The notes under the pieces: generated by a model
The model's database searches: none
Told to the model about the DNA's origin: nothing
Seen by the model: the letters and a program-made list of their open reading frames with translations, nothing else
DNA from: Pseudideonella sakaiensis
GTDB lineage: Bacteria; Pseudomonadota; Gammaproteobacteria; Burkholderiales; Burkholderiaceae_C
Assembly (NCBI RefSeq): GCF_001293525.1
Contig: NZ_BBYR01000036.1
Coordinates: 1 to 64,000, forward strand
DNA: 64,000 bases
Direction: 5' to 3'
Made by a program: the position numbers and the translations under genes
In this document: positions 1 through 9,022 of the stretch, in pieces
How the letters are laid out: the number at the start of each line of letters is the position of its first letter
Numbering within the stretch: position 1 is the stretch's first letter

Positions 1-150
1 CCGGGCGCATCGGCGCATCAGCCCGCACCGGCCTCGGCGTCTTCCTCTGCCGCGTCGGCCGCTGGGGCCGCCACGGCCGCGCCGGAACGTGCCGCCGCCC
101 CGGACACCGGCGGCGGCCCCGTACCCGGGAAAGCCGCGGCAAGGCCCTGA
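1..150 (+). CDS. C-terminal end of an unidentified Ala/Pro-rich protein (partial)
   Basis: The reading frame is open from the first base of the window to a TGA at 148-150 and would encode 49 residues. The peptide is low-complexity, rich in Ala, Ser and Pro, and ends GKAAARP. Such tails are common at the ends of proteins in very GC-rich betaproteobacteria, so no function can be assigned. It lies 43 bases upstream of the next gene on the same strand. An open frame this short in such GC-rich DNA could also be chance; the same-strand position and clean stop favour a real gene end only moderately. Confidence 0.35.
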   Translation, partial: PGASAHQPAPASASSSAASAAGAATAAPERAAAPDTGGGPVPGKAAARP

Positions 151-193
151 GCCGGCACCGCGGGACCGGCCCACGCCGTCGAAAGGCACCGCG

Positions 194-724
194 ATGCGGC
201 CGTCCGTGCTGCAGGGCCCCGCGGCGGGTCGGATCGGCCGATGGGCCAGGGTCGCGCTGCTCGCACTGGCCAGCGGCCCGGTGATGTCGGTCGAACCGGG
301 CTCCAGGGCGGCCCCGGCGGTCTGGCGCTGCGGCCCCGGCGGCGACTACCGGCAGCAACCCTGCCCCGGCGACGGTCGGCCGCTGCCGCTGGCCCCGGGC
401 CCGACCGCAGCCGAACGCACCGAGGCCCAGGCCCGGGCGCAGCAGCAGGCGCGCCAGGTCGAGGCCCTCGCACGGGAACGGCGCCAGGCGGAGGCCGCGG
501 CACGGGGCGCCCGGGCGCCGGCCGGCATCCCGATCACCCCGACCGGGCGCGGCGCCGAGCCTCCCGTCGCCCCAGGCAGCCGAGCCGCCGGCGCACGCCG
601 GGCGCCCGGCCGCCAGGGCGACGGTCGCGTCACCGGCCGGCCGGTGCCCTTCACGGCGCAGGGCCCGGCCGCGCCGCCGGCAGAGCCTCGACGCAGCGTG
701 CGGAAGGAAACCGGCGAGCCCTGA
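194..724 (+). CDS. Small secreted DUF4124-like protein
   Basis: It encodes 176 residues. An N-terminal basic and hydrophobic stretch (RWARVALLALASG, about residues 16-28) looks like a signal peptide. It is followed by a short Cys-containing motif (VWRCGPGGDYRQQPCPGDG) and then an Ala/Gln/Arg-rich, probably helical region. The two Cys residues about a dozen positions apart, followed by a charged coiled region, resemble DUF4124 proteins, which are periplasmic proteins of unknown role common in Burkholderiales. The ATG at 194 is chosen because it places the signal peptide at the N-terminus; the frame is also open further upstream. The C-terminal half is Pro/Ala/Arg-rich with no recognisable domain. 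Confidence 0.6.
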   Translation: MRPSVLQGPAAGRIGRWARVALLALASGPVMSVEPGSRAAPAVWRCGPGGDYRQQPCPGDGRPLPLAPGPTAAERTEAQARAQQQARQVEALARERRQAEAAARGARAPAGIPITPTGRGAEPPVAPGSRAAGARRAPGRQGDGRVTGRPVPFTAQGPAAPPAEPRRSVRKETGEP

Positions 725-780
725 GGTTGTGCCACGCCCGACAGAGGGCGCTGGCTTGCGGTCGCGCGACGGAGCCGGCC

Positions 781-1564
<784 letters not shown>

Positions 1565-1618
1565 GGCGGGCGCTCCTTCGCAGGGTCGAGGGGTATCGGC
1601 GGCGGCCGGGGCCGGAGT

Positions 1619-2368
1619 TTAGCCGCCGGGGCCGACCGTGCCGGTGCCGGTGCCGGTGCCGGTGCCGGTGCCGGTGCCGGCCCCGGCCCCGGCCCCGGCC
1701 CCGGCCGCGGGATCCTCGCGCTGGAACAACTGCGCATGCACGGCCCCCGCCTTCAGCCGCCGGTGCAGCCGCAGCCCGGCCGCCCCGGCCTCGTCGGCCT
1801 CCACCGGGCGATCGGCCTCCAGGTAGGCCCAGCCGCCGGGCACCAGGGCGGGCGCGGCCGCCTTCAGCGCCGGCACGAACAACCCGGCGTCGAAGGGCGG
1901 GTCGAGCAGCACCAGCTCCAGCGAGGCCGGCGGCTGGGCAGCGAGCCAGCGCAGCGCATCGCCCTGCTCCACCCGCACGCCCGTCGCCTTCAGCCGCGCC
2001 ACCGTCTCGCGCAGCTGGCGCACCAGCCGCGCATCGCGCTCCAGCAGGCACACCTCGGCGGCGCCGCGCGAGGCCGCCTCCAGCCCGAGCGCGCCGGTGC
2101 CGGCGAAGGCATCCAGGCAGCGCCAGCCCGCGAGCTCGTGGCCGAGCCAGTCGAACAGGGTCTCGCGCACGCGGGCCGGCGTCGGCCGCAGCCCCGGCAG
2201 CGCGGGCACCGGCAGCCGGCTGCGCTTCCACAGCCCGCCGATGAGCCGGACTTCCTGCGGCGCCTCGGCGGTGCGCGCGGGCACCGGCCGGAGCCGGCCG
2301 CCTGCCGAACCCGCCGCGGGCGCCGCCGCGGCCGCGCGCCGCGCCCCGCCCTTGGCGCGGCCCGTCAC
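1619..2368 (-). CDS. rsmD: 16S rRNA (guanine966-N2)-methyltransferase, with a repeat tail
   Basis: Methylates G966 of 16S rRNA in the 30S subunit using S-adenosylmethionine. In the 249-residue product, [13 protein letters not shown] and [17 protein letters not shown] are the family's N-terminal hallmark. [17 protein letters not shown] is the SAM-binding loop and LVLLDPPFD the catalytic DPPF motif. The start is the GTG at 2368, overlapping the hisF stop as GTGA, so translation is probably coupled to hisF. About 40 residues of Ala/Arg/Pro-rich extension precede the conserved core. The C-terminus is extended by a run of Gly-Ala and Gly-Thr dipeptides encoded by a hexanucleotide repeat; this tail is not part of the normal enzyme. 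Confidence 0.95.
   Translation of the reverse strand: MTGRAKGGARRAAAAAPAAGSAGGRLRPVPARTAEAPQEVRLIGGLWKRSRLPVPALPGLRPTPARVRETLFDWLGHELAGWRCLDAFAGTGALGLEAASRGAAEVCLLERDARLVRQLRETVARLKATGVRVEQGDALRWLAAQPPASLELVLLDPPFDAGLFVPALKAAAPALVPGGWAYLEADRPVEADEAGAAGLRLHRRLKAGAVHAQLFQREDPAAGAGAGAGAGTGTGTGTGTGTGTVGPGG
1636..1708. repeat. Hexanucleotide tandem repeats in the 3' end of rsmD
   Basis: Two abutting six-base arrays are present: about seven copies of GCCGGT, then about four copies of GGCCCC (plus-strand reading). On the coding strand they give GlyAla and GlyThr dipeptides at the C-terminus of RsmD. The unit is six bases, so gain or loss of copies would change protein length without shifting frame. 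Confidence 0.95.
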
Positions 2369-3138
2369 TGCCGCACCGGGATGCCGTCGCGGGCGAGCAG
2401 GGCCTTGGCTTGGCCGACGGTGAACTCGCCGTAGTGGAAGATGCTGGCGGCCAGCACCGCGTCGGCGCCGCCGATCCGGATCCCGTCGGACAGGTGCTCG
2501 AGCGCGCCGACGCCGCCGGACGCGATGACCGGCACCTCCACCGCATCGCTGACCGCCCGCGTCAGCGCCAGGTCGAAGCCGCTCTTGGTGCCGTCGCGGT
2601 CCATGCTGGTCAGCAGGATCTCGCCGGCGCCGTGGGCGGCCATGCGGCGCGCCCACTCGACGGCATCCAGCCCGGTGTTGCGCCGGCCGCCGTGGGTGTA
2701 GACGTCCCAGCCGGCGGCCACGCCCTCGGTCGCTGGCCGGCGCTTGGCATCGATCGCGACGACGATGCACTGCGCGCCGTACTTGCCGGAGGCCTCGCGG
2801 ATCAGCTGCGGATCGGCCACCGCGGCGGAGTTGAAGCTGACCTTGTCGGCGCCGGCATTCAGCAGCCGCTGCACGTCGGCCACGCTGCGCACGCCGCCGC
2901 CGACGGTCAGCGGGATGAAGACCTGCGAGGCCACCGCCTCGATGATCGGCAGGATCAGGTCGCGGCCGTCGCTGGTGGCGGTGATGTCGAGGAAGGTCAG
3001 CTCGTCGGCGCCCTGCTCGTCGTAGCGGGCGGCGATCTCGACCGGGTCGCCTGCATCGCGCAGCTCGACGAAGTTCACGCCCTTGACGACCCGCCCGCCG
3101 GTCACGTCCAGGCAGGGGATGATGCGCTTGGCCAGCAT
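2365..3138 (-). CDS. hisF: Imidazole glycerol phosphate synthase, cyclase subunit
   Basis: HisF closes the imidazole ring from PRFAR and ammonia to give imidazole-glycerol phosphate and AICAR. The ammonia is delivered through the barrel from its partner HisH. The 257-residue TIM barrel begins [20 protein letters not shown], including the catalytic Asp of PCLDV. It also has FLDITAT, the phosphate-binding VGGGVRS and ASGGVG loops, and [14 protein letters not shown] with the second catalytic Asp. The ATG overlaps the hisA stop by one base (TGATG) and its stop overlaps the rsmD GTG. hisI and hisE, which often follow hisF, are not here; rsmD is in their place. Confidence 0.98.
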   Translation of the reverse strand: MLAKRIIPCLDVTGGRVVKGVNFVELRDAGDPVEIAARYDEQGADELTFLDITATSDGRDLILPIIEAVASQVFIPLTVGGGVRSVADVQRLLNAGADKVSFNSAAVADPQLIREASGKYGAQCIVVAIDAKRRPATEGVAAGWDVYTHGGRRNTGLDAVEWARRMAAHGAGEILLTSMDRDGTKSGFDLALTRAVSDAVEVPVIASGGVGALEHLSDGIRIGGADAVLAASIFHYGEFTVGQAKALLARDGIPVRQ

Positions 3139-3881
3139 CAGGCGCCGCCCAGCACGTCGGCGCGGGCCTGGGCCGCGGTGAAGTCCAGGTCGCCGGTGTA
3201 GATCGCACGGCCGCAGATCACGCCACTGATGCCCTGGTCCTCGACGGCGCACAGGCGCTCGATGTCGGCCAGGCCGCTGAGGCCGCCGGAGGCGATCACC
3301 GGCATGGTCAGGGCCTGCGCGAGCTTGACCGTGGCGTCGATGTTGATGCCGGTGAGCATGCCGTCGCGACCGATGTCGGTGTAGATGACGCCCTCGACGC
3401 CGTAGTCCTCGAACTTGCGCGCCAGGTCCACCACCTCGTGGCCGGTCAGCTTGCTCCAGCCGTCGGTCGCGACCTTGCCGTCCTTCGCGTCCAGCCCGAC
3501 GATGATGTGGCCGCCGAAGGCGCTGCAGGCATCGCGCAGGAAGCCGGGGTTCTTCACCGCGGCGGTGCCGATGATGATGAAGCTCAGGCCGTCGTCGAGG
3601 TAGCGCTCGATCGTGTCGAGGTCGCGGATGCCGCCGCCGAGCTGCACCGGGATCTCGTCGCCGACCTCGGCCAAGATCGCCTTGATCGCCGGCTCGTTCA
3701 CCGGCTTGCCGGCGAAGGCGCCGTTCAGGTCCACCAGGTGCAGCCGGCGCGCGCCGGCGTCGAGCCAGCGCCGCGCGGTGGCGGCCGGGTCGTCGCTGAA
3801 GGCGGTGGCGTCGTTCATGTCGCCCTGCTTGAGGCGGACGCACTTGCCGTCTTTCAGATCAATCGCGGGAATCAGCAGCAT
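3138..3881 (-). CDS. hisA: ProFAR isomerase (phosphoribosylformimino-AICAR ribotide isomerase)
   Basis: Catalyses the Amadori isomerisation of ProFAR to PRFAR, the fourth step of histidine synthesis. The 247-residue barrel starts [21 protein letters not shown], where the first conserved Asp is the general base. It carries [17 protein letters not shown] and [15 protein letters not shown], the latter with the second catalytic Asp, and phosphate loops such as ASGGLSG. Length is normal. It is followed directly by hisF with a one-base overlap. A 204-base gap (3882-4085) separates it from hisH upstream; that gap is GC-rich and I see no convincing gene in it. Confidence 0.98.
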   Translation of the reverse strand: MLLIPAIDLKDGKCVRLKQGDMNDATAFSDDPAATARRWLDAGARRLHLVDLNGAFAGKPVNEPAIKAILAEVGDEIPVQLGGGIRDLDTIERYLDDGLSFIIIGTAAVKNPGFLRDACSAFGGHIIVGLDAKDGKVATDGWSKLTGHEVVDLARKFEDYGVEGVIYTDIGRDGMLTGINIDATVKLAQALTMPVIASGGLSGLADIERLCAVEDQGISGVICGRAIYTGDLDFTAAQARADVLGGA

Positions 3882-4085
3882 GGCCGGGGGGCTGGCAGCA
3901 ACGGGTGGGGGAGGAATCGCGGCCGCGCGGGCCGCAGCGATCGGGGTGCGGGCGCGCGGGCGCCGAGGCGCCGCCGGCGCGGCTCGGGCGCGCTGCGGCG
4001 CCGGTCAGGGCGCGGGGCGGAGGAAGGCGGCACAGCCGGGGCCTGGCTCACGGCGCTCGGGCGCCGTCAGGTCTCGTCGTCGTCG

Positions 4086-4775
4086 TCAGGGGTTCCAGTG
4101 CAGGAAATTGCGGTACAGGCGCAGGCCGTCCGCGGCACTCTTCTCGGGATGGAACTGGGTCGCGAAAATGTTATCCCGCGCCACGGCGCAGGTAAAGCGG
4201 TCGCCGTACTCGGTTTCACCCGCCGTGTGGCGCGGGTCGGACGGGCGCGCGTGGTAGCTGTGCAGGAAATAGAAGTACGCGCCGTCCTCGACACCGGCCC
4301 AGATCGGGTGCGCGGCGGTCTGCCAGACGCGGTTCCAGCCCATCTGCGGGATCTTGTAGCGGCTGCCGTCCGGCTGGCGCCGGCCGTCGAGGCGGAAGCG
4401 CAGCACCTCGCCCGGCACCAGGCCCATGCCGTCGGCCGGGCCTTCCTCGCTGCGGTCGAACATCATCTGCATGCCCACGCACACGCCCATCAGCGGCCGC
4501 GTGGCCGCCACCTCGCGCAGCGCCTGCATCAGGCCGGCATCGGCCACGCCCTGCATGCAGTCGTGCAGCGCGCCCTGGCCGGGCAGCACCACGCGGTCGG
4601 CCGCGAGCAGGTCCTCGGGCCGCTTGCTCACGAGGACCTCGACGCCCGTTCCGGCCGCCACGTGCATCACGGCCTGCGAGACCGAGCGCAGGTTGCCGCT
4701 GCCATGGTCGACCACGACCACGCGGCCGCGCGGCGGGGTGCCCGGCAGGCTCCCCTTCGTCGACGGATGGCTCAC
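4086..4775 (-). CDS. hisH: Imidazole glycerol phosphate synthase, glutaminase subunit
   Basis: HisH hydrolyses glutamine and channels ammonia to HisF. The class I amidotransferase core is clear: [14 protein letters not shown] at the start, [10 protein letters not shown] with the nucleophile Cys near residue 97, and ATQFHPEKS with the His-Glu pair near residue 208. I choose the GTG at 4775, which overlaps the hisB stop as GTGA and has AGGGGAG upstream. This gives 229 residues with a non-conserved leader of about 17 residues. The leader is partly encoded by a duplicated 21-base block (see repeat 4746-4795). A shorter start inside the VVVV region is possible. Confidence 0.95.
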   Translation of the reverse strand: MSHPSTKGSLPGTPPRGRVVVVDHGSGNLRSVSQAVMHVAAGTGVEVLVSKRPEDLLAADRVVLPGQGALHDCMQGVADAGLMQALREVAATRPLMGVCVGMQMMFDRSEEGPADGMGLVPGEVLRFRLDGRRQPDGSRYKIPQMGWNRVWQTAAHPIWAGVEDGAYFYFLHSYHARPSDPRHTAGETEYGDRFTCAVARDNIFATQFHPEKSAADGLRLYRNFLHWNP

Positions 4776-4795
4776 AGGCTCCCCTTCGTCGACGG
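4746..4795. repeat. Tandem duplication across the hisB/hisH junction
   Basis: An identical 21-base block occurs at 4746-4766 and 4775-4795, a 29-base period. It contains AAGGGGAGCC on the coding strand, which acts as Shine-Dalgarno for the hisH GTG in the upstream copy. The period is not a multiple of three, yet hisB is read through one copy and hisH through the other, so both proteins contain the peptide STKGSL: hisB at its C-terminus and hisH near its N-terminus. Confidence 0.95.
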
Positions 4796-5371
4796 GATGC
4801 TGCCCGCCGCACGCGGGTCGATCTCGAGCGCCATGCGCAGCGCGCGCGCGAAAGCCTTGAAGATCGTCTCGCACTGGTGGTGTGCGTTGTGGCCGTGCAG
4901 GTTGTCGATGTGCAGGGTCACACCGGCGTGGTTCACGAAGCCCTGGAAGAACTCGTGCACGAGCTGGGTGTCCAGCGTGCCGATGCTGCCGGCGGTGAAG
5001 TCCACGCGCAGGTGCAGCCCCGGCCGGCCGGAGAAGTCGATCACCACGCGCGACAGCGCCTCGTCCAGCGGCACGTAGGCGTGGCCGTAGCGGCGGATGC
5101 CCGTCTTGTCGCCGACCGCGCGCGCGAAGGCCTGGCCGAGCGTGATGCCGACGTCCTCGACGGTGTGGTGGCCGTCGATGTGCAGGTCGCCCCGGGCCTC
5201 GACCTCCAGGTCGATCAGGCCGTGGCGCGCGATCTGGTCGAGCATGTGGTCGAAGAAGCCGATGCCGGTGGCGAGCCTGGCGGCACCGCTGCCATCGAGG
5301 TCGATGGCCACGCGGACCTGGGTTTCCGAGGTGTCGCGCTGGACGGCGGCGGTGCGGTGGGGGGAACTCAT
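4772..5371 (-). CDS. hisB: Imidazoleglycerol-phosphate dehydratase
   Basis: Mn-dependent enzyme that dehydrates imidazole-glycerol phosphate to imidazole-acetol phosphate. This is the monofunctional bacterial form; the histidinol-phosphatase domain of the enterobacterial HisB is absent. The 199-residue product shows [27 protein letters not shown] and GHNAHHQCE, which supply the His/Glu ligands of the two metal sites. The last residues, IPSTKGSL, come from the duplicated block and are not conserved. It lies 43 bases after hisC and overlaps hisH by four bases. Confidence 0.97.
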   Translation of the reverse strand: MSSPHRTAAVQRDTSETQVRVAIDLDGSGAARLATGIGFFDHMLDQIARHGLIDLEVEARGDLHIDGHHTVEDVGITLGQAFARAVGDKTGIRRYGHAYVPLDEALSRVVIDFSGRPGLHLRVDFTAGSIGTLDTQLVHEFFQGFVNHAGVTLHIDNLHGHNAHHQCETIFKAFARALRMALEIDPRAAGSIPSTKGSL

Positions 5372-5414
5372 GGCGGTCTCGCGGAAGGGGCGGGAAGCGG
5401 AGGCGGGACGGGGT

Positions 5415-6494
5415 TCAGCGGCCGAGCACGCGGTCGAGCGCCTGCAGCAGGGTGTCGGTCTGCGCCTCGGTGCCCACGCTGATGCGCAGGAAATCGGCGA
5501 TGCGTGCGGGCCGCGCGAACTGGCGCACCAGCACCTTCTGCTCGCGCAGCGCGGCGGCCAGCGCCGCACCGGCCTGCGCCGGGTGGCGCGCGAACACGAA
5601 GTTGGCGGCCGAGGGCAGCACCTGGAAGCCCCGCGCGGCCAGCGCCGCGGCCAGCCGCTCGCGCGTGGCGATGATGCGCGCGCGCGTGGCCTGGAACCAG
5701 GCCTCGTCCTGCATCGCGGCCACCGCGCCGGCGCTGGCCACGCGGTCCAGCGGGTAGGAATTGAAGCTGTCCTTGACGCGGTTCAGCGCCTCGACCAGGT
5801 CCGGGTGGCCCAGCGCGTAGCCGACGCGCAGGCCGGCCAGCGCGCGCGACTTCGACAGCGTGCGCACCACCAGCAGCTGCGGGCAGGCGTCGATCAGCGC
5901 CACCGCCGACTCGGCGCCGAAGTCCACGTAGGCCTCGTCGATCACCACCGGCAGGTCCGGGCAGGCGTCGAGCAGGCGCCGCAGCTCGGACAGCGGCAGG
6001 GCCATGCCGGTCGGCGCATTGGGGTTCGGAAAGATGATCGCGCCTGCGCCGCCGTCGCGCCGCGCCGCCAGGAAGTCGTCGATGCGGATGCCGAAGTCCT
6101 CGGCCAGCGGCAGCTCGCGCGTGGCGATGCCGTAGAGCCGGGCGTAGACGGGGTAGAAGCTGTACGAGATGTCCGGGTGCAGCAGCGGTGCCTCGTGCTT
6201 CAGCAACCCCAGGAAGGCATGCGCCAGCACCTCGTCCGAGCCGTTGCCGACGAAGACCTGCTCCGGCCGCAGCCCGTGGTGCGCGGCCACCGCCTGGCGC
6301 AGCGCGCCGGACTGCGGGTCCGGGTAGAGCCGCAGGCCCTCGCCGGTCTGCGCCGCCATCGCGGCCAGCACGGCCTCGCTCGGCCCGTAGGGGCACTCGT
6401 TGGTGTTCAGCTTGACCAGCCCCTCGATGCGGGGCTGCTCGCCCGGCACGTAGGGCGTCAGGCGGTGGACGACATCGCTCCAGTAGCGGCTCAT
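5415..6494 (-). CDS. hisC: Histidinol-phosphate aminotransferase
   Basis: PLP-dependent class II aminotransferase converting imidazole-acetol phosphate and glutamate to histidinol phosphate and 2-oxoglutarate. In the 359-residue product, [13 protein letters not shown] is the N-terminal substrate/cofactor region and FPNPNAPTG the conserved Asn-Pro motif. [11 protein letters not shown] contributes the cofactor Asp-Tyr pair and [15 protein letters not shown] contains the Schiff-base Lys. The ATG at 6494 gives the usual MSRYWSDVV start; the frame is open further upstream but overlaps hisD. It is the third gene of the his operon. Confidence 0.97.
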   Translation of the reverse strand: MSRYWSDVVHRLTPYVPGEQPRIEGLVKLNTNECPYGPSEAVLAAMAAQTGEGLRLYPDPQSGALRQAVAAHHGLRPEQVFVGNGSDEVLAHAFLGLLKHEAPLLHPDISYSFYPVYARLYGIATRELPLAEDFGIRIDDFLAARRDGGAGAIIFPNPNAPTGMALPLSELRRLLDACPDLPVVIDEAYVDFGAESAVALIDACPQLLVVRTLSKSRALAGLRVGYALGHPDLVEALNRVKDSFNSYPLDRVASAGAVAAMQDEAWFQATRARIIATRERLAAALAARGFQVLPSAANFVFARHPAQAGAALAAALREQKVLVRQFARPARIADFLRISVGTEAQTDTLLQALDRVLGR

Positions 6495-6525
6495 CGGGCT
6501 CTCCCGGGGATCGACGACGGGCGCG

Positions 6526-7881
6526 TCATGCCGCACCCGTGGGGGACACGCGGGCCGGCGGCACCGCCGGCAGCCGCAGCTCGGCCGCGCGCGCATGCGC
6601 CTGCAGCCCCTCGCCATAGGCCAGCTCGGCGGCGATCGGCCCCAGCGTCGCCGCGCCGGCGGCGCTGACCTCGATCAGGCTGCTGCGCTTCTGGAAATCG
6701 TAGACGCCGAGCGGCGACGAGAAGCGCGCCGTCCCGCTGGTCGGCAGCACGTGGTTCGGCCCGGCGCAGTAGTCGCCCAGGCTCTCGCTGGTGTAGGCGC
6801 CGAGGAAGATCGCGCCGGCGTGGCGCAGCAGCGGCTCCCAGCGCTGCGGCTCGGCGCTCGACACCTCCAGGTGCTCCGGCGCGATGCGGTTGCTGATCGC
6901 GCAAGCCTCCTCCATCGAGCGCGTGTGCACCAGCGCGCCGCGGCCCTCCAGCGAGGCGCGGATCACGTCGCGGCGCGGCAGCATCGGCAGCAGGCGGTCG
7001 ATCGCGGCCGCGACCGCGTCCAGGTAGGCCGCGTCGGGACACAGCAGGATGCTCTGGGCCAGCTCGTCGTGCTCGGCCTGGCTGAACAGGTCCATCGCCA
7101 CCCAGTCGGCCGGCGTGCTGCCGTCGGCCAGCACCAGGATCTCGCTCGGCCCGGCGATCATGTCGATGCCGACCCGGCCGAAGACCCGGCGCTTCGCGCT
7201 CGCCACATAGGCATTGCCCGGGCCGGTGATCTTGTCGACCGCGGGCACAGTGGCGGTGCCGTGGGCCAGCGCGCCGACCGCCTGGGCGCCACCGATGGTG
7301 AAGGCCCGGTGCACGCCGGCCACCGCGGCGGCGGCGAGCACCAGCGCGTTGCGTTCGCCGCGCGGCGTCGGCACCACCATCACGATCTCGCCGACGCCGG
7401 CCACCTGGGCGGGGATCGCATTCATCAGCACGCTGGACGGGTAGGCGGCCTTGCCGCCCGGCACGTAGATGCCCACGCGGTCCAGCGGCGTGACCTTCTG
7501 GCCGAGCAGCGTGCCGTCCTCGTCGCGGTACTGCCAGGAGCGGCCGCAGGCCTCGCGCTGGCGCTCGTGGTAGCGGCGCACCCGGGCCGCGGCGGACTCG
7601 AGCGCCGCGCGCTGCACGGCGGGCAGGCCGTCCAGCGCCGCCTGCAGCGCCTGCGGGCCGATCTCCAGCGCGGCCACCGACGGCGCGTCGAGCGCATCGA
7701 AGCGGCGCGTGTACTCGAGCACCGCCGCATCGCCGCGGGCGGCCACGTCGGCCAGGATCGTGGCCACGCGTTCCTCGATCGCCTGGTCGGTGGCCTCGGA
7801 CCAGTGCTGCAGCTCGGCGAAGGCCGCTTCGAAGTCGGCGGCGGCGGTGGACAGGCGGCGGATCGCGACGGGCGGGTTCAT
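6526..7881 (-). CDS. hisD: Histidinol dehydrogenase
   Basis: Zn-dependent enzyme carrying out the last two oxidations of histidine synthesis, histidinol to histidinal to histidine, with NAD+. The 451-residue product has [44 protein letters not shown] and [13 protein letters not shown], the last two with catalytic and metal-binding Glu/His. Near the C-terminus [15 protein letters not shown] gives another metal-site His. Length is slightly above the family's usual 430, from a longer C-terminal tail. It lies between hisG (30 bases) and hisC (31 bases). Confidence 0.98.
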   Translation of the reverse strand: MNPPVAIRRLSTAAADFEAAFAELQHWSEATDQAIEERVATILADVAARGDAAVLEYTRRFDALDAPSVAALEIGPQALQAALDGLPAVQRAALESAAARVRRYHERQREACGRSWQYRDEDGTLLGQKVTPLDRVGIYVPGGKAAYPSSVLMNAIPAQVAGVGEIVMVVPTPRGERNALVLAAAAVAGVHRAFTIGGAQAVGALAHGTATVPAVDKITGPGNAYVASAKRRVFGRVGIDMIAGPSEILVLADGSTPADWVAMDLFSQAEHDELAQSILLCPDAAYLDAVAAAIDRLLPMLPRRDVIRASLEGRGALVHTRSMEEACAISNRIAPEHLEVSSAEPQRWEPLLRHAGAIFLGAYTSESLGDYCAGPNHVLPTSGTARFSSPLGVYDFQKRSSLIEVSAAGAATLGPIAAELAYGEGLQAHARAAELRLPAVPPARVSPTGAA

Positions 7882-7911
7882 CGGGCGCTCCAGGAACAGG
7901 GCGGCGGGCGC

Positions 7912-8556
7912 TCAGGCCCGCGCGTCGACGGCGCCGGCGAAGGCGTCGATGATCGAGCGGATCGGCTCGCGCTTGAGCTTCAGCGCGGCCTGGTTGACCA
8001 CCAGGCGCGACGAGATGCGCATGATCTCCTCCACCTCGACCAGGTGGTTCGCGCGCAGCGTGCTGCCGGTGGAGACCAGGTCGACGATGGCCTCGGCCAG
8101 GCCGGTCAGCGGCGCCAGCTCCATCGAGCCGTAGAGCTTGATCAGGTCCACGTGCACGCCCTTGTCGGCGAAGTGGCGGCGCGCGATCTGCGTGTACTTG
8201 GTGGCCACGCGGATGCGCGAGCCCTGGCGCACGGCGGTCGCGTAGTCGAAGTCGGCACGCACCGCCACGCTCATGCGGCAGCGCGCGATCTTCAGGTCCA
8301 GCGGCTGGTACAGGCCCTCGCCGCCGTGCTCGAGCAGGGTGTCCTTGCCGGTCACGCCGAGGTCGGCGCCGCCGTGCTGCACGTAGGTGGGCACGTCGCT
8401 GGCGCGCACCAGCACCACGCGCACCCCGGGCTGGTTGGTGCCGAGGATGAGCTTGCGCGAGGTCTCCGGGTCCTCGGTGACCGCGATGCCGGCGGCTGCC
8501 AGCAGCGGCAGGGTCTCGTCGAAGATGCGGCCCTTGGACAGCGCGAGCGTGATCAT
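7912..8556 (-). CDS. hisG: ATP phosphoribosyltransferase, short form
   Basis: Catalyses the committed step of histidine synthesis: ATP plus PRPP to phosphoribosyl-ATP. The 214-residue product begins [19 protein letters not shown] and contains [19 protein letters not shown] and [15 protein letters not shown], the PRPP-binding region. It lacks the roughly 80-residue C-terminal regulatory domain of long HisG, so it is the HisG(S) type that depends on HisZ for activity and feedback control. No hisZ is present in this window. An in-frame ATG four codons upstream (8568) is possible, but [10 protein letters not shown] matches the family start. It is the first gene of the his operon. Confidence 0.97.
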   Translation of the reverse strand: MITLALSKGRIFDETLPLLAAAGIAVTEDPETSRKLILGTNQPGVRVVLVRASDVPTYVQHGGADLGVTGKDTLLEHGGEGLYQPLDLKIARCRMSVAVRADFDYATAVRQGSRIRVATKYTQIARRHFADKGVHVDLIKLYGSMELAPLTGLAEAIVDLVSTGSTLRANHLVEVEEIMRISSRLVVNQAALKLKREPIRSIIDAFAGAVDARA

Positions 8557-8669
8557 GCGGGCCTCCACGGGCGGCGGACGGGGGAGCGGGTCGGGAGCAT
8601 CGGATCCGTCATGGCGGTCGCGACGGCACGGGGCCCGGGCACCGGGGCCGCCTCGGCGGCGGCCACCGA

Positions 8670-8693
8670 CGACCGCAGGGCACCCTGCGGTCG
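8670..8693 (-). terminator. Strong hairpin between bolA and hisG
   Basis: A perfect inverted repeat with 11-base arms (CGACCGCAGGG) around a two-base centre lies just after the bolA stop on the minus strand. There is no T-run, so it is not a textbook intrinsic terminator. It could end bolA transcription or protect its 3' end, separating bolA from the his operon. Confidence 0.5.
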
Positions 8694-8697
8694 TGGG

Positions 8698-8976
8698 TCA
8701 GTGGTGGTGGTGGGCGGCGGCGGCGCCGGTCGCGGCCTGCGCGGCCCATTCGGCCGGCGTCAGCGTCTTCATCGACAGCGCGTGGATCTGCTCGCGCATC
8801 CGGTCGCCGAGCGCGCGGTACACGCGCTGGTGGCGCGCGACGCGGCTCGCCCCTTCGAACTCGGGCGACACGATGGTGGCGAAGAAATGGCGGCCGTCGC
8901 CCTCCACCGCGAGGTGCTCGCAGTGCAGGCCCTGCGCGATGTAGCGCTGGACGTCGTCGGGCGTGGGGTCGGCCAT
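8698..8976 (-). CDS. BolA/IbaG family protein
   Basis: A 92-residue cytoplasmic BolA-fold protein. BolA proteins pair with monothiol glutaredoxins in Fe-S cluster handling and stress responses. The core reads HLAVEGDGRHFFATIVSPEFEGASRVARHQRVYRAL, with the conserved His of the RHQRVY motif that takes part in Fe-S ligation. The ending is MREQIHALSMKTLTPAEW. A four-His tail (AAAAHHHH) at the very C-terminus is not part of the fold and might bind metal. In many betaproteobacteria this gene sits between the ABC-2 transporter pair and murA-hisG; murA is missing here. Confidence 0.93.
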   Translation of the reverse strand: MADPTPDDVQRYIAQGLHCEHLAVEGDGRHFFATIVSPEFEGASRVARHQRVYRALGDRMREQIHALSMKTLTPAEWAAQAATGAAAAHHHH

Positions 8977-8985
8977 GGAGCCGCG

Positions 8986-8991
8986 ATTCTA
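8986..8991 (-). promoter_or_regulatory. -10 element TAGAAT close to the bolA start
   Basis: On the minus strand CTAGAAT lies nine bases before the bolA ATG, leaving no room for a Shine-Dalgarno sequence downstream of an expected transcription start. It predicts a leaderless or very short-leader mRNA. Confidence 0.5.
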
Positions 8992-9022
8992 GCGGGGGGA
9001 CGCCCCGATCGCCGGCGCGGGT

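Noticed and set aside
1636-1708. Phase-variable on/off switch in rsmD.
   Set aside because: The repeat unit is six bases, so slippage cannot shift the reading frame.
3882-4085. Small ORFs on both strands between hisH and hisA.
   Set aside because: Low-complexity Arg/Ala/Gly translations without start signals or recognisable domains.
7882-8697. Histidine leader peptide for attenuation before hisG.
   Set aside because: No run of His codons with alternative hairpins was found. The four-His run nearby is the in-frame C-terminus of the BolA protein, not a leader peptide.
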